DNA of 64,000 nucleotides from Chromatiaceae bacterium (GCA_019356535.1 CP037918.1:2681379-2745378); one strand, 5' to 3'; shown: positions 21,318-33,028, numbered from the stretch's first letter. Translations and numbers: made by a program. Notes: generated by a model not told the origin, from the letters alone.

Positions 21318-23432
21318 TCAACGCAGCGAAAGCGTGTCCTTGAGGATGCGTGGGGTGACGAAGATCAGCAGTTCGCTGTTCTGATCCTTCACCTGCTCCT
21401 GCTTGAAGGCCCAGCCCACATAGGGCAGGTCGCCGAAGAAAGGTACCCGACCGATGTTGCGCGACTTGGTACGTTCGAACACGCCGCCAAGCACCACGGT
21501 CTCGCCGTTGTCCACCAGTACCGAGGTTTCCAGGGCCCGAGTGTCCACCGGCGGCACACCCAGTACCGAGCGGGTGAAGTCCGGATTGTCCTTGTTGACC
21601 TTGAGATCCATGATTACCCGGTCGTCCGGGGTGATGTGCGGCGTCACCTCGAGCTGCAGCACGGCCTCCTTGAAGGCCACAGCGGTCGCACCGCCGGAAG
21701 TTGCCTGCTGATAGGGGATTTCCACACCCTGCTTGATGATCGCCTTGTTCTGGTCGGAGGTGATCACCCGCGGACTGGAGATGATCTCGCCCTTGCCCTC
21801 CTGCTGCATGGCATTGAGCTCCAGACGCAGCAGGTGCGAACCGATCTTGCCCAGCACGAAGTTGATGGCACCGCCGCTGCCCGCCGCCAGGGTCTGCGGC
21901 AGGTTGACCAGCAGGTTCTCATTGGTGCCGCCGGTCGAGATGATGGGGACGCCAGTGATTCCCGTGGTATTCAGGTCACCAGCCAGGCCGCCGCCGACCA
22001 GCAGGGTATTGTCGGTGGTGCTGAGCTGGTTGCGTCCGCTCAGGCCCAGCTTGACCCCCAGGTCCTTGGCGAAATCATTGTTGGCGATGACGATGCGCGA
22101 TTCGATCAGCACCTGGCGCACCGGCACATCGAGATTGCTGATCAACTCACGGATCTCGCTGATCTTGGCGGCAGTGTCCTGCACCAGCAGCGAGTTGGTG
22201 CGCTCGTCGATGGTGACGTTGCCCCGCTCGGAGAGCAGCTTGTTCTCCTTGGACTTGAGCAGGGCGGCCAGGTCGGCGGCCTTGGCATAGTTCACCTGAA
22301 TCAGCTCGGAACGCAGCGGTGCCAGTTCCTCGATCTGCTTCCGCGACTCAAGTTCAAGCTTCTCGCGCGCCGCGATCTCCTCGGTGGGCGCCACCAGGAT
22401 GACGTTGTCGTTGCGGCGCATGGACAAACCCCTGGTCTTGAGGATGATGTCCATGGCCTGGTCCCAGGGCACGTTCTTCAGGCGCAGGGTGATACGCCCG
22501 CCGACGCTGTCGCTGACCACCATGTTCAGGCCGGTGAAGTCAGCCAGCAGTTGCAGCACCGAACGCACCTCGATGTCCTGGAAGTTGAGCGACAAGCGTT
22601 CACCTTCGTATACCTTGTGGCGCGCGCGCCGCTCCTCGACCTCTGCCCGGGTCAAGGCGCGAAACTCGATCGTGTAGGTGTCTTGGGCCTGATAGGCCAA
22701 GTGCTCGAACTCGCCCTGAGTGGCGATCACCAGCCGGGCATTCTTTCCCTGGGGCCGGGCCACCACTTCTGTGACCGGGGTGGCGAAATCCCTCACGTCG
22801 AATACCCGGGCCAGTTCGGCCGGCAGGCCGGTGTCCAGCAGGTCGAGCACGACCTTCTGGCCCTCCTGGCGCATATCCACCACGATGGACGGGTCACTGA
22901 GCCGGATCTGGACCTTGCCCTCGCCCTCGGGGCCGCGTCGGAAATCGATGTTGAGCACCTGGGCGCCCCCGGCAACCTGGGTCTGGCCGGCCGCGCTCGC
23001 TGTACCACGGTCTGCGGCCTGTATGGTGGCCACGCCACCGCCCCCCCCGATATCGACCAGCACGCGGTTACCCTCGGAACGGATCTGGTGCGGTACCGAC
23101 TCGACCAGGTTGACCACCACCCGGGTGCGATCGGCGGCCTCGATGGCCGCTACGCTGCGTGCCACCCCGACACCAATGGGCGTCACCTTGCGCTTGAGCA
23201 GACTCCTGGTATTGGGCAGATCGATGGCGATGCGCGCCGGGTTGTCGGTGGCAAAGGAAGACGGTGCGGCAATGGGCTCAGCCAGGGTCATGACCACCTG
23301 GACCCGATTGCCCGACAGGGTCACGAAACTGATGTCGCGGAGCTCATTGGCCCAGAGTACGCCCGACCAGCCGACCAAGACAATGGTCAGCCAGATCAGC
23401 GTACGACGTGTCTGTTGCGTGAGGGATGACAT
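21318..23432 (-). CDS. pilQ: type IV pilus secretin PilQ
   Basis: This 704-residue protein forms the outer-membrane channel through which the pilus leaves the cell. The start at 23432 (MSSLTQQTRRTLIWL) has AGGAG six bases upstream and gives a signal peptide ending near LWA. Two AMIN peptidoglycan-binding domains occupy roughly residues 30-240, then an STN/N0 domain (LSLNFQDIEVRSVLQLLADF), an N1 domain with the conserved RTNSLLVQDTAAKISEIREL and the secretin pore region (PRVITSDQNKAIIKQG, PHITPDDRVIMDL, NGETVVLGGVFE). It is last in pilMNOPQ, 13 bp after pilP. Confidence 0.96.
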   Translation of the reverse strand: MSSLTQQTRRTLIWLTIVLVGWSGVLWANELRDISFVTLSGNRVQVVMTLAEPIAAPSSFATDNPARIAIDLPNTRSLLKRKVTPIGVGVARSVAAIEAADRTRVVVNLVESVPHQIRSEGNRVLVDIGGGGGVATIQAADRGTASAAGQTQVAGGAQVLNIDFRRGPEGEGKVQIRLSDPSIVVDMRQEGQKVVLDLLDTGLPAELARVFDVRDFATPVTEVVARPQGKNARLVIATQGEFEHLAYQAQDTYTIEFRALTRAEVEERRARHKVYEGERLSLNFQDIEVRSVLQLLADFTGLNMVVSDSVGGRITLRLKNVPWDQAMDIILKTRGLSMRRNDNVILVAPTEEIAAREKLELESRKQIEELAPLRSELIQVNYAKAADLAALLKSKENKLLSERGNVTIDERTNSLLVQDTAAKISEIRELISNLDVPVRQVLIESRIVIANNDFAKDLGVKLGLSGRNQLSTTDNTLLVGGGLAGDLNTTGITGVPIISTGGTNENLLVNLPQTLAAGSGGAINFVLGKIGSHLLRLELNAMQQEGKGEIISSPRVITSDQNKAIIKQGVEIPYQQATSGGATAVAFKEAVLQLEVTPHITPDDRVIMDLKVNKDNPDFTRSVLGVPPVDTRALETSVLVDNGETVVLGGVFERTKSRNIGRVPFFGDLPYVGWAFKQEQVKDQNSELLIFVTPRILKDTLSLR

Positions 23433-23445
23433 GAAACTCTCCTGA

Positions 23446-23967
23446 TTACCCGCCTTCGACGGCAAGGCTGACCGCAGCCTCGCGCTCCTGATATCCGGAA
23501 CCATTCTTTACCAGTTCCACCAGTCTTATCTTGTCTTCCGTGATATCGACGATACGACCATAGTTCTTGCCCATGTGGTTGCCCTTGGTCACCCGGTGGA
23601 TGGTTCCATCGCTGGTCTTGACCAGTGCCCAGGTACGGCCGTCCTTTTCGAGGGTGCCCACCATGCGCAGACTGTCCAGCGGATAGGCCTCCAGCTCTTC
23701 CTTGCGCCGATTGAAATCGGGGCGAATGCCACTGTCGGTCACTGCCTCGGCCTCTTCCTCGGGACTGGCGTCCGGGATGAAGGGATCACGACGATCGCCG
23801 GCGACGTAGAGATAGGTCTCGACCTCGGCCGGTTGCGGCGGCGGACTGACGCCACTCGGCGGCCGCGCCTTGACCTCGGCCACGTAGGCTTCGAGGTCGG
23901 ACAAGTCCCGGTTCGCGCAACCGGCGAGCAGACCAGCCGAGACGAAAATTGCCAGCCAGCGCATCAA
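23446..23967 (-). CDS. pilP: type IV pilus assembly lipoprotein PilP
   Basis: A 173-residue lipoprotein. The N-terminus MMRWLAIFVSAGLLAGC has a lipobox (LLAG-C17), predicting attachment to the inner membrane. The family segment RRDPFIP is followed by the conserved ELEAYPLDSLRMVGTLEKDG and GNHMGKNYGRI, the HR domain that contacts PilQ. It bridges the PilMNO platform and the secretin. Start overlaps the pilO stop as ATGA. Confidence 0.95.
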   Translation of the reverse strand: MMRWLAIFVSAGLLAGCANRDLSDLEAYVAEVKARPPSGVSPPPQPAEVETYLYVAGDRRDPFIPDASPEEEAEAVTDSGIRPDFNRRKEELEAYPLDSLRMVGTLEKDGRTWALVKTSDGTIHRVTKGNHMGKNYGRIVDITEDKIRLVELVKNGSGYQEREAAVSLAVEGG

Positions 23968-24572
23968 CTGCCCTCCTCTTCGTCCAGGTAGCGGTAGGTC
24001 TTGGCGGTGGCCTCCAGGATCAACCGCCGCTTGCCCGGCTCGACATTCTTGCCACCGGCACGACGGATGCTGAAATCGTGCAAGGTCACGATGCGCGGCA
24101 GGGACACCAAGCCGCTGACGAAATCGCCGAACTCATGGTAACGGCCGCGTACCCGCAACTTGATCGGCAACTCGGCATAGAATTCCCTGGGGATCTCCTT
24201 TTGCGGCTGGAACAGTTCGAACTCGAGTCCGGCGGCCAGTCCGGTCTGCGAGACATCGACCAGCAGACCCGCGACCTCGGTCTTGTTGGGCAGCTGGCGC
24301 AACATGGCACCGAAGGATTCCTGCATCTCCGCCAGCTGGGCCTTGTAGGCATCCAAGTTCGCCGCCTTGGCCTGCTTGATCTCGAACTGCTGGCGCAGTT
24401 CCTGCTCGGTCTGCTTGTGCCGCTCGAGCTGAAGGTACTGGTCCTCGATATCGAAGAAATACCAGCCCACCGCGATCAGCGCACACAGCAGCAGGGTCGT
24501 GATGGCCTTGACCAGGGTTGGCCACTCGCCGATGTTGCTGAAATCCAGTTCGTTGAGCTCGTCGAGCGTCAT
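23964..24572 (-). CDS. pilO: type IV pilus inner-membrane platform protein PilO
   Basis: A 202-residue bitopic membrane protein with a cytoplasmic start (MTLDELNELDFSNIGEWP), one membrane segment (AITTLLLCALIAVGWYFF, about 24-41), a periplasmic coiled-coil (LERHKQTEQELRQQFEIKQ) and a ferredoxin-like core ending in LILEATAKTYRYL. PilO dimerises with PilN and connects the platform to PilP. Overlaps pilN upstream and pilP downstream, each by four bases (ATGA). Confidence 0.95.
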   Translation of the reverse strand: MTLDELNELDFSNIGEWPTLVKAITTLLLCALIAVGWYFFDIEDQYLQLERHKQTEQELRQQFEIKQAKAANLDAYKAQLAEMQESFGAMLRQLPNKTEVAGLLVDVSQTGLAAGLEFELFQPQKEIPREFYAELPIKLRVRGRYHEFGDFVSGLVSLPRIVTLHDFSIRRAGGKNVEPGKRRLILEATAKTYRYLDEEEGS

Positions 24573-25128
24573 GGCTTGCCGCCCTCCGCCTTGGGCACCA
24601 CCTGTTGCATGGTCAGCGAGAATTCCGCCGCGCCCTGCTGGCCGCCCTTCTGCTGAATGACGCGCAGCACCGGCTTGTCCAGCCAGGGGCTGGCCTCGAT
24701 GTTGCGCATGTAGGCCGAGATGCGGGCATTCGATTCGGCCTTGCCCTGCACCGTGATGGTCTTGCCACGCTGCACCACGGAATCAAGATAGACGCCGTCG
24801 GGCAGGGTGGTGACCAGCTCATCGAACAGATGGACCACCAGGGGACGCTGGCTCTGCAGGCTGGCCACGACCTTCATGCGCGCAATCAGCTGCTTACGCG
24901 TTTTTTCCAGGTCGCGGATCTCCTTGATCTGCTGATTGACCCGCGCAATCTCCTGGCGCAGGTAGTTGTTGCGCTGCTCCTGGTATTCGATCAACCCCTC
25001 GTTGTAGCGATGCCAGAAGAACAGGCCGGCACCTGTAACCAGCACAGACAACAGCACCGCCATGCCAAACTCGCGCTTGCGCTGGGCCCGCAGTTTCTCG
25101 CGCCAGGGGAGTAGATTGATATTCGCCA

Positions 25129-25129
<1 letters not shown>
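24569..25129 (-). CDS. pilN: type IV pilus inner-membrane platform protein PilN
   Basis: A 186-residue membrane protein. The N-terminal INLLPWRE motif (residues 4-11), which docks on PilM, fixes the start at 25129. One membrane segment (AVLLSVLVTGAGLFFWHRY, about 24-42), a coiled-coil rich in Glu/Gln/Arg (about 48-85) and a C-terminal ferredoxin-like domain (GVYLDSVVQRGKTITVQGKA) follow. The start shares one base with the pilM stop (TGATG). Confidence 0.95.
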
Positions 25130-26295
<1,166 letters not shown>

Positions 26296-26300
26296 TTAAG

Positions 26301-26329
26301 TATATAGCTCAAAGCCATTTTTTTGTGAA
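26301..26329 (-). promoter_or_regulatory. candidate sigma70 promoter for pilMNOPQ
   Basis: On the minus strand TTCACA (complement of 26324-26329) is followed after 17 bp by TATATA (complement of 26301-26306), in an AT-rich island within otherwise GC-rich sequence, about 100 bp before pilM. Spacing is ideal; the -10 matches four of six bases. Experimental support is absent. Confidence 0.45.
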
Positions 26330-26462
26330 ATGGCGCCAGCTTTCCACTTTCAGCACCCGACGTTGCTCACGTCTCGCGCTCACAACAACGCGCGACAGGG
26401 AGGCAATGTTAATATACCGCCCCCGTCCTGCCCGGCTTTCATCCTGATCTGTGACAAAACGC

Positions 26463-28874
26463 ATGTCCTGGCTGAAGAAACTGCTCAAGTACGGCCTCAT
26501 CCTGTCGCTTGTCGGCGCCATTGCCGGCGCGATCGCCGTGGTTGCGGCCTACCTCTATATCGAGCCGGACCTTCCGAACATCGAGGCACTGCGCGAGGTC
26601 CGATTGCAGGTACCACTGCGCGTGTACAGCGCCGACGGCCAGCTGATCGCGGAATTCGGCGAGAAGCGACGCACGCCCGTGCACTACGAACAGCTGCCGA
26701 CACAACTGATCGAAGCGATCACCGCCGCGGAGGATGCCGCCTTCTTCAGCCACCCGGGCGTGGACCCGCGCGGCCTGCTGCGCGCTGGCATCAAGCTGAT
26801 CCTCACCGGAAAGCGCGCCCAGGGCGGCAGCACCATCACCATGCAGGTGGCGCGTAACTTCTACCTGTCGCGCAAAAAGACCTACCTGCGCAAGCTCTAT
26901 GAGATCTTCCTCGCCCTGCGCATCGAGCAGGAACTGAGCAAGGAAGAGATCCTCGAGCTGTACCTGAACAAGATCTACCTTGGGCACCGCGCCTACGGGG
27001 TGGCCGCCGCCGCCCAGGTGTACTACGGCAAGCGCCTCGACGAGCTGACCCTGCCCGAAATCGCCATGATCGCCGGCCTGCCCAAGGCACCTTCAGCCTA
27101 CAACCCCTTGTCCAACCCGCCGCGCGCGCTGGCGCGCCGCAACTACGTGCTCGGACGCATGCGTGAGCTGGGCTACATCAGCGAACAGGAGTACGCCGCA
27201 GCGGTGAATGCACCGATCACCGCCCGGCGCTATGCCCCGGACATCCAGGTCGAGGCCCCCTACGTGGCCGAACTGGTACGCGCACGCATGGTCGAGCGCT
27301 TCGGCGATGCCGCCTACACCGGCGGCATCGAGGTCCACACCACCATCGACGGCAAGGCCCAGACCGCCGCCAATCGCGCCCTGCGACGCGCCCTGCACGC
27401 CTATACCGAACGCCACGGCTACCGTGGACCGCTGACGCACGTCGATGCGATTCCCGGTGAGCCCGAGGCGCGCGATGCCCTGCTTGCCAAGCAACCGCAT
27501 GTCGGCGAGACCCGGCCGGCACTGGTGCTGAAGGTGGAGAAACAGCGAGCGATCGCCTACCTGGAAGGCGGCGAGGAGATCGAACTGCCCTGGGCCGGCC
27601 TGGACTGGGCACGCCAAAAACTCGAGAACCAACGCCTCGGCAAGCCCCCGCGCACGGCAGCCGAGGTCGTCGCCGTCGGTGACATCGTGCTGGTGCGACC
27701 GGAACAGGATCGCAAAGGCAGGCCCTACTGGCGCCTGACCCAGCTGCCCGAGGTCTCCGGCGCGCTGATCTCCTTGCGCGCCCGCGATGGCGCCATGCTT
27801 GCCCTGGTCGGCGGTTACGACTACTTCCGCAGCAAGTTCAATCGCGTCACCCAGGCAAAGCGCCAGCCGGGCTCGGGCTTCAAGCCCTTCATCTACTCCG
27901 CGGCACTGGAGAAGGGCTTCACCCCGGCGACGCTCGTCAACGACGCCCCGGTGGTGTTCGACGACCCGGCACTGGAGGGCGCCTGGCGGCCCGAGAACTA
28001 CTCCGGGAAGTTCTTCGGGCCGACCCGCCTGCGCTGGGCGTTGACCAAGTCCCGCAATCTGGTATCCATTCGCATCCTGCGCAGCATCGGCGTGAACTAT
28101 GCCCTGCGTTACAGTCGCCGCTTCGGCTTCGACCCCGACCGCCTGCCGCACGATCTGTCGCTGGCCCTGGGCAGCGCCAGCGTGACCCCGTTGCAGATGG
28201 CTCGCGGTTACGCGGTGCTGGCCAACGGCGGCTTCCTAGTGCAGCCCTACCTGATCGCGCGCATCGTGCGCAACGGCGAGACGGTGTTCGAGGCGCAACC
28301 GCTCGAGGCCTGCCCCGACTGCCCCTATACCGAAGTGCCTGAACCACTGGACGGCGAGGGCCTGGACCATGCCCCGCGCACCCTCACGCCGCAGAACCGT
28401 TACCTGATGTACTCCATGATGCAGGACGTGATCCGCCAGGGTACGGCCGTGCGCGCGCGGGTGCTGGGCCGCGAGGACATCGCCGGCAAGACCGGCACCA
28501 CCAACGACCAGCGCGACGCCTGGTTCAACGGCTACAATCAGTCGATCGTGGCCAACGTGTGGGTCGGCTTCGACGACAACCGCAAGCTCGGCCGTGGCGA
28601 GGTCGGCGGTCGCGCCGCCCTGCCGGCCTGGATCGACTACATGCGCGAAGTGCTGGCCGGCACTCCTGATCGACCACCGGAGATGCCTGAGGACATGGTC
28701 GTGGTGCGCATCGACCCGAAAACCGGGCAACGTGCCCCGGCGGACGCGCCCGATGCCATTTTCGAGGCCTTCCGCAAGGGCAACGAGCCCGGGGGGACAC
28801 CGGCCGCCGATCCACTGGCACCTCCCGGCAGCACCGAGCCGGCAGGCAGCCCCCAGCCGCTGGACCTGTTCTGA
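26463..28874 (+). CDS. mrcA: penicillin-binding protein 1A (class A bifunctional PBP)
   Basis: A protein of 803 residues from ATG 26463; an in-frame GTG at 26451 would add four residues and neither has a clear ribosome site. The N-terminus WLKKLLKYGLILSLVGAIAGAIAV is a membrane anchor. The GT51 glycosyltransferase carries EDAAFFSHPGVDPRG (catalytic glutamate) and GGSTITMQVARNFYL; an OB-like insert lies near the middle, and the transpeptidase has the SxxK serine in PGSGFKPF, the SxN motif in TKSRNLVS and KTGTTNDQRDAWF. It polymerises and crosslinks peptidoglycan in the periplasm. Genes pilM and mrcA are divergent, as is usual in gammaproteobacteria. The C-terminal tail is proline-rich. Confidence 0.96.
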   Translation: MSWLKKLLKYGLILSLVGAIAGAIAVVAAYLYIEPDLPNIEALREVRLQVPLRVYSADGQLIAEFGEKRRTPVHYEQLPTQLIEAITAAEDAAFFSHPGVDPRGLLRAGIKLILTGKRAQGGSTITMQVARNFYLSRKKTYLRKLYEIFLALRIEQELSKEEILELYLNKIYLGHRAYGVAAAAQVYYGKRLDELTLPEIAMIAGLPKAPSAYNPLSNPPRALARRNYVLGRMRELGYISEQEYAAAVNAPITARRYAPDIQVEAPYVAELVRARMVERFGDAAYTGGIEVHTTIDGKAQTAANRALRRALHAYTERHGYRGPLTHVDAIPGEPEARDALLAKQPHVGETRPALVLKVEKQRAIAYLEGGEEIELPWAGLDWARQKLENQRLGKPPRTAAEVVAVGDIVLVRPEQDRKGRPYWRLTQLPEVSGALISLRARDGAMLALVGGYDYFRSKFNRVTQAKRQPGSGFKPFIYSAALEKGFTPATLVNDAPVVFDDPALEGAWRPENYSGKFFGPTRLRWALTKSRNLVSIRILRSIGVNYALRYSRRFGFDPDRLPHDLSLALGSASVTPLQMARGYAVLANGGFLVQPYLIARIVRNGETVFEAQPLEACPDCPYTEVPEPLDGEGLDHAPRTLTPQNRYLMYSMMQDVIRQGTAVRARVLGREDIAGKTGTTNDQRDAWFNGYNQSIVANVWVGFDDNRKLGRGEVGGRAALPAWIDYMREVLAGTPDRPPEMPEDMVVVRIDPKTGQRAPADAPDAIFEAFRKGNEPGGTPAADPLAPPGSTEPAGSPQPLDLF

Positions 28875-28892
28875 CGCTGCAGGGGGCCGCGC

Positions 28893-30188
28893 TCAGCGCT
28901 CCTCCAGTGGCACGTACTCGCGTCGGTCGGCGCCGATGTAGAGCTGGCGGGGACGGCCGATGCGGTGCCTGGGGTCGTCCCACATCTCCATCCAGTGACT
29001 CACCCAGCCGGCAGTGCGCGCGATGGCGAACATCACGGTGAACATGCTCTCGGGGATGCCCAGAGCACGATAGATAATGCCCGAGTAGAAATCCACGTTG
29101 GGGTACAGCCCGCGCTCGAGGAAATATTCGTCGTGCAGGGCACGCTCTTCCAGGCGCCGCGCCAGCTCGAACAGTGGGTTATTGCTGTCAGCCAGCTTTT
29201 CGAGTACCTCCAGACAGACCTCGCGGATGATGCGCGCGCGCGGATCGTAGTTCTTGTACACCCGGTGGCCAAAGCCCATCAGGCGGAAGGGGTCGTCCTT
29301 GTCCTTGGCCTTGTCGAGGTACTTGTCGATCTGGCTGGCGTCGCCGATCTCCTCGAGCATGCGCAGCACCGCCTCGTTGGCGCCGCCGTGCGCCGGCCCC
29401 CACAGCGAGGCCACACCCGCGGCGATACAGGCGAAGGGGTTGGCGCCGGAGCTGCCAACCAGGCGCACCGAGGAAGTGGAGGCATTCTGCTCGTGATCGG
29501 CATGCAGGATGAACAGCAGATCCAGCGCACGCTCGGCCAATGGATCCACGCAATAGGCCTCGCAGGGCCGACCGAACATCATCTGCAGGAAGTTGCCGAC
29601 GTAGCTCAGATCGTTGCGCGGGTACATCACCCGCTCCCCGACATTGTGCTTGTAGGCCGCCGCGGCGATGGTCGGCATCTTCGCCACCAGCCGGTGCGCC
29701 GCCAGTTCACGGTGCTGCGGGTCGTTCATGTCGATCGAGTCGTGGTAGAAACCAGACAGTGAACCGACCACGCCCACCATCATGGCCATGGGATGGGCGT
29801 CGTAGTGGAAACCCTCGAAGAACCGCAGCAGCGACTCATTGATCATGGTGTGGTGGGTGATCGTGTTGACATACTCGTCGAGCTGCTCGCGGGTCGGCAG
29901 CTCTCCGTACATCAACAGGTAGGACACCTCGAGAAAGGTCGACTTCTCCGCCAGCTCCTCGATGGGGTAACCGCGATAGCGCAGGATGCCTTCGTCGCCA
30001 TCGATGTAGGTGATGGCGCTTCTGCAACTGGCAGTGGACAGAAAGCCGGGGTCGTAGGTGAACACGCCGGCATCGCGGTACAAGCTAGAGATATCCACCA
30101 CATCCGGACCCACCGTGCCGGAATGCACCGCCAGCTCGATCTTGTCCTCACGATCGCTGAAGCTCAGCCAGGCTTTCTTGTCGGCCAT
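28893..30188 (-). CDS. gltA: citrate synthase (type II, hexameric-like)
   Basis: This 431-residue enzyme condenses oxaloacetate and acetyl-CoA. The start at 30188 ([12 protein letters not shown]) has GGAGG six bases upstream; a longer frame lacks family support. The N-terminal domain typical of Gram-negative, NADH-sensitive enzymes is present ([25 protein letters not shown]). Catalytic motifs include the histidine in [29 protein letters not shown], and the aspartate in NVDFYSG. It converges on mrcA with only 18 bp between stops, and lies 113 bp after mdh, so oxaloacetate producer and consumer are adjacent. Confidence 0.97.
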   Translation of the reverse strand: MADKKAWLSFSDREDKIELAVHSGTVGPDVVDISSLYRDAGVFTYDPGFLSTASCRSAITYIDGDEGILRYRGYPIEELAEKSTFLEVSYLLMYGELPTREQLDEYVNTITHHTMINESLLRFFEGFHYDAHPMAMMVGVVGSLSGFYHDSIDMNDPQHRELAAHRLVAKMPTIAAAAYKHNVGERVMYPRNDLSYVGNFLQMMFGRPCEAYCVDPLAERALDLLFILHADHEQNASTSSVRLVGSSGANPFACIAAGVASLWGPAHGGANEAVLRMLEEIGDASQIDKYLDKAKDKDDPFRLMGFGHRVYKNYDPRARIIREVCLEVLEKLADSNNPLFELARRLEERALHDEYFLERGLYPNVDFYSGIIYRALGIPESMFTVMFAIARTAGWVSHWMEMWDDPRHRIGRPRQLYIGADRREYVPLEER

Positions 30189-30253
30189 GTCAATCCTCCA
30201 CGGTTCTTTGCGGACGGCGAAGCCTATCACAGTCCCTCGCCCACTTCCGGGGC

Positions 30254-30293
30254 CCCTCGCGGCTTCTCCCGTACTTGAGGAAGGCCGCGAGAG
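30254..30293 (-). other. hairpin in the mdh-gltA spacer
   Basis: The arms ctcgcggc (30256-30263) and gccgcgag (30284-30291) are perfect complements, extended inward by ttctc against gag-gaa with a small bulge. There is no U-run, so it is not a standard intrinsic terminator; it could be a processing or attenuation structure between mdh and gltA. Confidence 0.5.
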
Positions 30294-30301
30294 GGCTCTC
30301 G

Positions 30302-31240
30302 TCAACGTCTCTGAAGCGGCGGCAGGCGGTCGATGTCTGCACGCACCCCGGCGGCCGAAGCAGCAAAGGCCGCCTGCTCCTGCGCATTCAGGCCCAAGTC
30401 CACGATCTGCGCCAATCCGTTGCAATCGAGTACACAAGGCACCCCCATGGCAATGTCACGCTCGTTGTACTCACCCTCCAGTATGGCCACACAGGGCAAC
30501 AGCCGCCGGCGATTGCGGGCGATGGCATCGACCATCTCGGCGACCGCCGCGCCGGGCGCGTCGTAGGCACTGGAGATCTTGCGCAGGGAGAGGATCTCTG
30601 CGCCGCCGTCACGGGTGCGCTGCACGATCTCTTCTAGCCGACGCTCGTCGATGAAGTGGCTTACCGGAATGCCGTTGACGGTGCAGAAGCGCACCACCGG
30701 CACCATGGCATCCCCATGGCCACCGAGCACAATGGTGGTGATGTCGCGCACCGAGAACCCCGTCTCCATGGCGATGAAGGCGGCCATGCGCGAGGCATCC
30801 AGCACCCCGGCCTGACCCAGCACCCGCGTGCGCGGCCAGCCGGTGCGCGTCCAGGCACGCCAGGTGAGCACATCCACCGGGTTGCTGACCATGACGATGA
30901 TCGCATCGGGCGCATGACGCAGCACATCGTCGACGATACCGTCGATAATTTTGACGTTTACGTCCAGCACGTCCGAGCGCGACATGCCCGGCTTGCGCGG
31001 CACCCCGGCGGTGATCACGACCAGATCGGCCCCGGCCATCGCGGCCGGGTCGTTGCTACCGGTCACCCGCGTGTCGAAGCGGAACAGCGGTGCGGTCTGC
31101 GCGATGTCCAGCGCCACCCCTTGCGGCGCGTCCTCGCGGGTGTCGATCAGGACCACTTCGCGGCAGGTTTCCTGCTCGGCCAGCACCTGCGCGGTGGTCT
31201 CGCCCACCCGCCCCGCGCCCACGATGGCAACCTTCTGCAT
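30302..31240 (-). CDS. mdh: malate dehydrogenase (LDH-like)
   Basis: A 312-residue NAD-dependent enzyme interconverting malate and oxaloacetate. The start at 31240 has AGGAGG seven bases upstream. The Rossmann motif [19 protein letters not shown] opens the protein. [13 protein letters not shown] holds the substrate arginines, [11 protein letters not shown] the NAD contact and [11 protein letters not shown] the catalytic histidine. This is the lactate-dehydrogenase-like MDH type rather than the E. coli dimeric type. It lies between malic enzyme and citrate synthase, forming a small C4-acid cluster. Confidence 0.93.
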   Translation of the reverse strand: MQKVAIVGAGRVGETTAQVLAEQETCREVVLIDTREDAPQGVALDIAQTAPLFRFDTRVTGSNDPAAMAGADLVVITAGVPRKPGMSRSDVLDVNVKIIDGIVDDVLRHAPDAIIVMVSNPVDVLTWRAWTRTGWPRTRVLGQAGVLDASRMAAFIAMETGFSVRDITTIVLGGHGDAMVPVVRFCTVNGIPVSHFIDERRLEEIVQRTRDGGAEILSLRKISSAYDAPGAAVAEMVDAIARNRRRLLPCVAILEGEYNERDIAMGVPCVLDCNGLAQIVDLGLNAQEQAAFAASAAGVRADIDRLPPLQRR

Positions 31241-31346
31241 GCTGCACCTCCTGCTCTCAAGACCGGCGCGATACGCCGTTTCCTTCAAACCTAGCAGGCG
31301 GCCAGCAGACCGGGATGAGATTCTTCAATGAACCACCCGGGCTGAG

Positions 31347-31421
31347 GATGACACATCCACCGCGAAGGTCGCAAAGGATGCGAAACTCCTTGCTGAAAAA
31401 CCTTCGTGTCCTTCGTGGTAA
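31347..31421. repeat. intergenic inverted repeat, copy C (malic enzyme-mdh spacer)
   Basis: The left arm near 31358-31380 (caccgcgaaggtcgcaaagg) and the right arm 31400-31420 (accttcgtgtccttcgtgg) are imperfect reverse complements about 20 bp apart. The arms match copies A and B in the glutamate synthase region, 26 kb away. It lies just after the malic enzyme stop on the minus strand. Confidence 0.65.
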
Positions 31422-31428
31422 ATCGCCC

Positions 31429-32703
31429 TTACAGCGCCGGGTAGTGCGCCGGCCAGTCGCCGCGCGCCACACCGGTTTCGATGGCGGCACGCGCCACCGC
31501 CGGCGGCACCACCTCGCGCAGGCGCGGATCGAAAGGTTTGGGCAGGATATAGTCGGGGCCGAACGCCAGGGAATCCAGGTCGTAAGCATCGAGCACCGAC
31601 TGCGGTACCGGCTCGTGGGTCAGCTCGCGCAAGGCCTGGGCTGCAGCAATCTGCATGGCCTCGTTGATGCGGCTGGCGCGCACGTCCAGCGCACCGCGGA
31701 AGATGAAGGGGAAGCCCAGCACATTGTTGACCTGGTTCGGGTAATCAGACCGCCCGGTGGCCATCACCAGGTCGTCGCGCACCTCGCGCGCGACCTCGGG
31801 GCGGATCTCCGGCACCGGGTTGGAGAGGGCGAACACCACCGGGCGTTCAGCCATGGAGGCAAGCATGCCACGGGTGACCAGGTCGGGACCGGAAACCCCG
31901 ATGAACACGTCGGCCCCTTCCATGGCGTCTTCCAGGGTGCGGCGATCGGTCTCGGCGGCCACCCCGAACTTGTAGGGATTGAGGTCCTCGCGCCCGGTGT
32001 GAATCACACCCTTGCGATCGACCACCAGGATGTTGTTACGATGCGCGCCCATGGCGACCAGCAGGCGCACCGCAGCGATCCCGGCCGCGCCCGCCCCAAG
32101 AACCACCATGCGCGCCTCGCCCAGGGACTTGCCCTGCAACTCCAGGGCATTGAGCAGGCCGGCGGCGATGATGATGGCGGTGCCGTGCTGGTCGTCATGG
32201 AACACCGGGATGTCGAGCTGCTCGATGAGCGCCTGCTCGATCTCGAAGCAGTGCGGGGCGGCAATGTCCTCGAGGTTGATACCGCCGAAGGTCGGCGCGA
32301 TGCGGCGCACCGTGTCGATGAACTCCTGCGGCGTCTCGGCTTGCACCTCGATGTCGAACACATCGATATCGGCGAAGTGCTTGAACAGCACCCCCTTGCC
32401 CTCCATCACCGGCTTGCCGGCCAAGGCGCCAACCCGACCCAGGCCCAGCACCGCGGTGCCGTCGGTGATCACCGCCACCAGGTTGCCCTTGGCGGTATAG
32501 CGATAGGCATCCTCGGGATTCTCGGCAATGCGCCGCACCGGCTCGGCCACTCCCGGGGTGTAGGCCAGCGAAAGGTCACGCGCGGTCTCGGCCGGTTTGG
32601 TCACCTCGACCGATATCTTCCCCGGGCGGGGTTCAGCATGATAGATCAGCGCGGCCTGGTTGATCTCGAAGTCGGCGTCTTGCGGATCGGCGGACTGGGT
32701 CAT
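31429..32703 (-). CDS. malic enzyme (NAD(P)-dependent, short form)
   Basis: A 424-residue enzyme that decarboxylates malate to pyruvate. The start at 32703 has GGGAG upstream. Motifs include [53 protein letters not shown], the metal-binding HCFEIEQAL and [16 protein letters not shown], and the nucleotide fold [16 protein letters not shown]. It matches the catalytic half of MaeB but lacks the C-terminal phosphotransacetylase-like domain, a form found in many bacteria rather than a truncation. Which coenzyme it prefers cannot be read safely from sequence. It lies upstream of mdh on the same strand. Confidence 0.93.
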   Translation of the reverse strand: MTQSADPQDADFEINQAALIYHAEPRPGKISVEVTKPAETARDLSLAYTPGVAEPVRRIAENPEDAYRYTAKGNLVAVITDGTAVLGLGRVGALAGKPVMEGKGVLFKHFADIDVFDIEVQAETPQEFIDTVRRIAPTFGGINLEDIAAPHCFEIEQALIEQLDIPVFHDDQHGTAIIIAAGLLNALELQGKSLGEARMVVLGAGAAGIAAVRLLVAMGAHRNNILVVDRKGVIHTGREDLNPYKFGVAAETDRRTLEDAMEGADVFIGVSGPDLVTRGMLASMAERPVVFALSNPVPEIRPEVAREVRDDLVMATGRSDYPNQVNNVLGFPFIFRGALDVRASRINEAMQIAAAQALRELTHEPVPQSVLDAYDLDSLAFGPDYILPKPFDPRLREVVPPAVARAAIETGVARGDWPAHYPAL

Positions 32704-32751
32704 GAGGGGCTCCCGCAGCAATAGCGTGTACTAGAGAAGGTACAGAATAGC

Positions 32752-32773
32752 AAAAGGCGCCGCGAGGGCGCCC
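32752..32773 (-). terminator. intrinsic terminator after rpmE
   Basis: Read on the minus strand: GGCGCC, loop CTCGC, GGCGCC, then TTTT (complement of 32752-32755). It lies 52 bp past the rpmE stop and before the malic enzyme gene, so rpmE is probably a single-gene transcript. Confidence 0.75.
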
Positions 32774-32824
32774 TTGGCTTTATCAATATTGCGCGACCAC
32801 CGGCAGCGGCCAGCAGGCGTCGGT

Positions 32825-33028
32825 TCAGCGGCCGAAACGCTTCTTGAACTTGTCCACACGGCCAGCCGTGTCCATGATCTTCTGCTGGCCCGTGTAGAAG
32901 GGGTGGCAGGCCGAACACACTTCCACGTTCAGCTCGTCCTTCTCATACGTCGAGCGCGTGTTGAAGGCATTGCCGCAGCTGCAGGTCACCTTCACATCGT
33001 GATAATCGGGATGGATGTCCGCTTTCAT
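32825..33028 (-). CDS. rpmE: 50S ribosomal protein L31, zinc-binding form
   Basis: This 67-residue ribosomal protein begins [19 protein letters not shown]. Four cysteines in the pattern CSC and CSAC mark the zinc-binding (C+) form, which in many bacteria is replaced by a cysteine-free copy during zinc shortage. The start at 33028 is the family start; the open frame reaches further upstream without support. Confidence 0.96.
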   Translation of the reverse strand: MKADIHPDYHDVKVTCSCGNAFNTRSTYEKDELNVEVCSACHPFYTGQQKIMDTAGRVDKFKKRFGR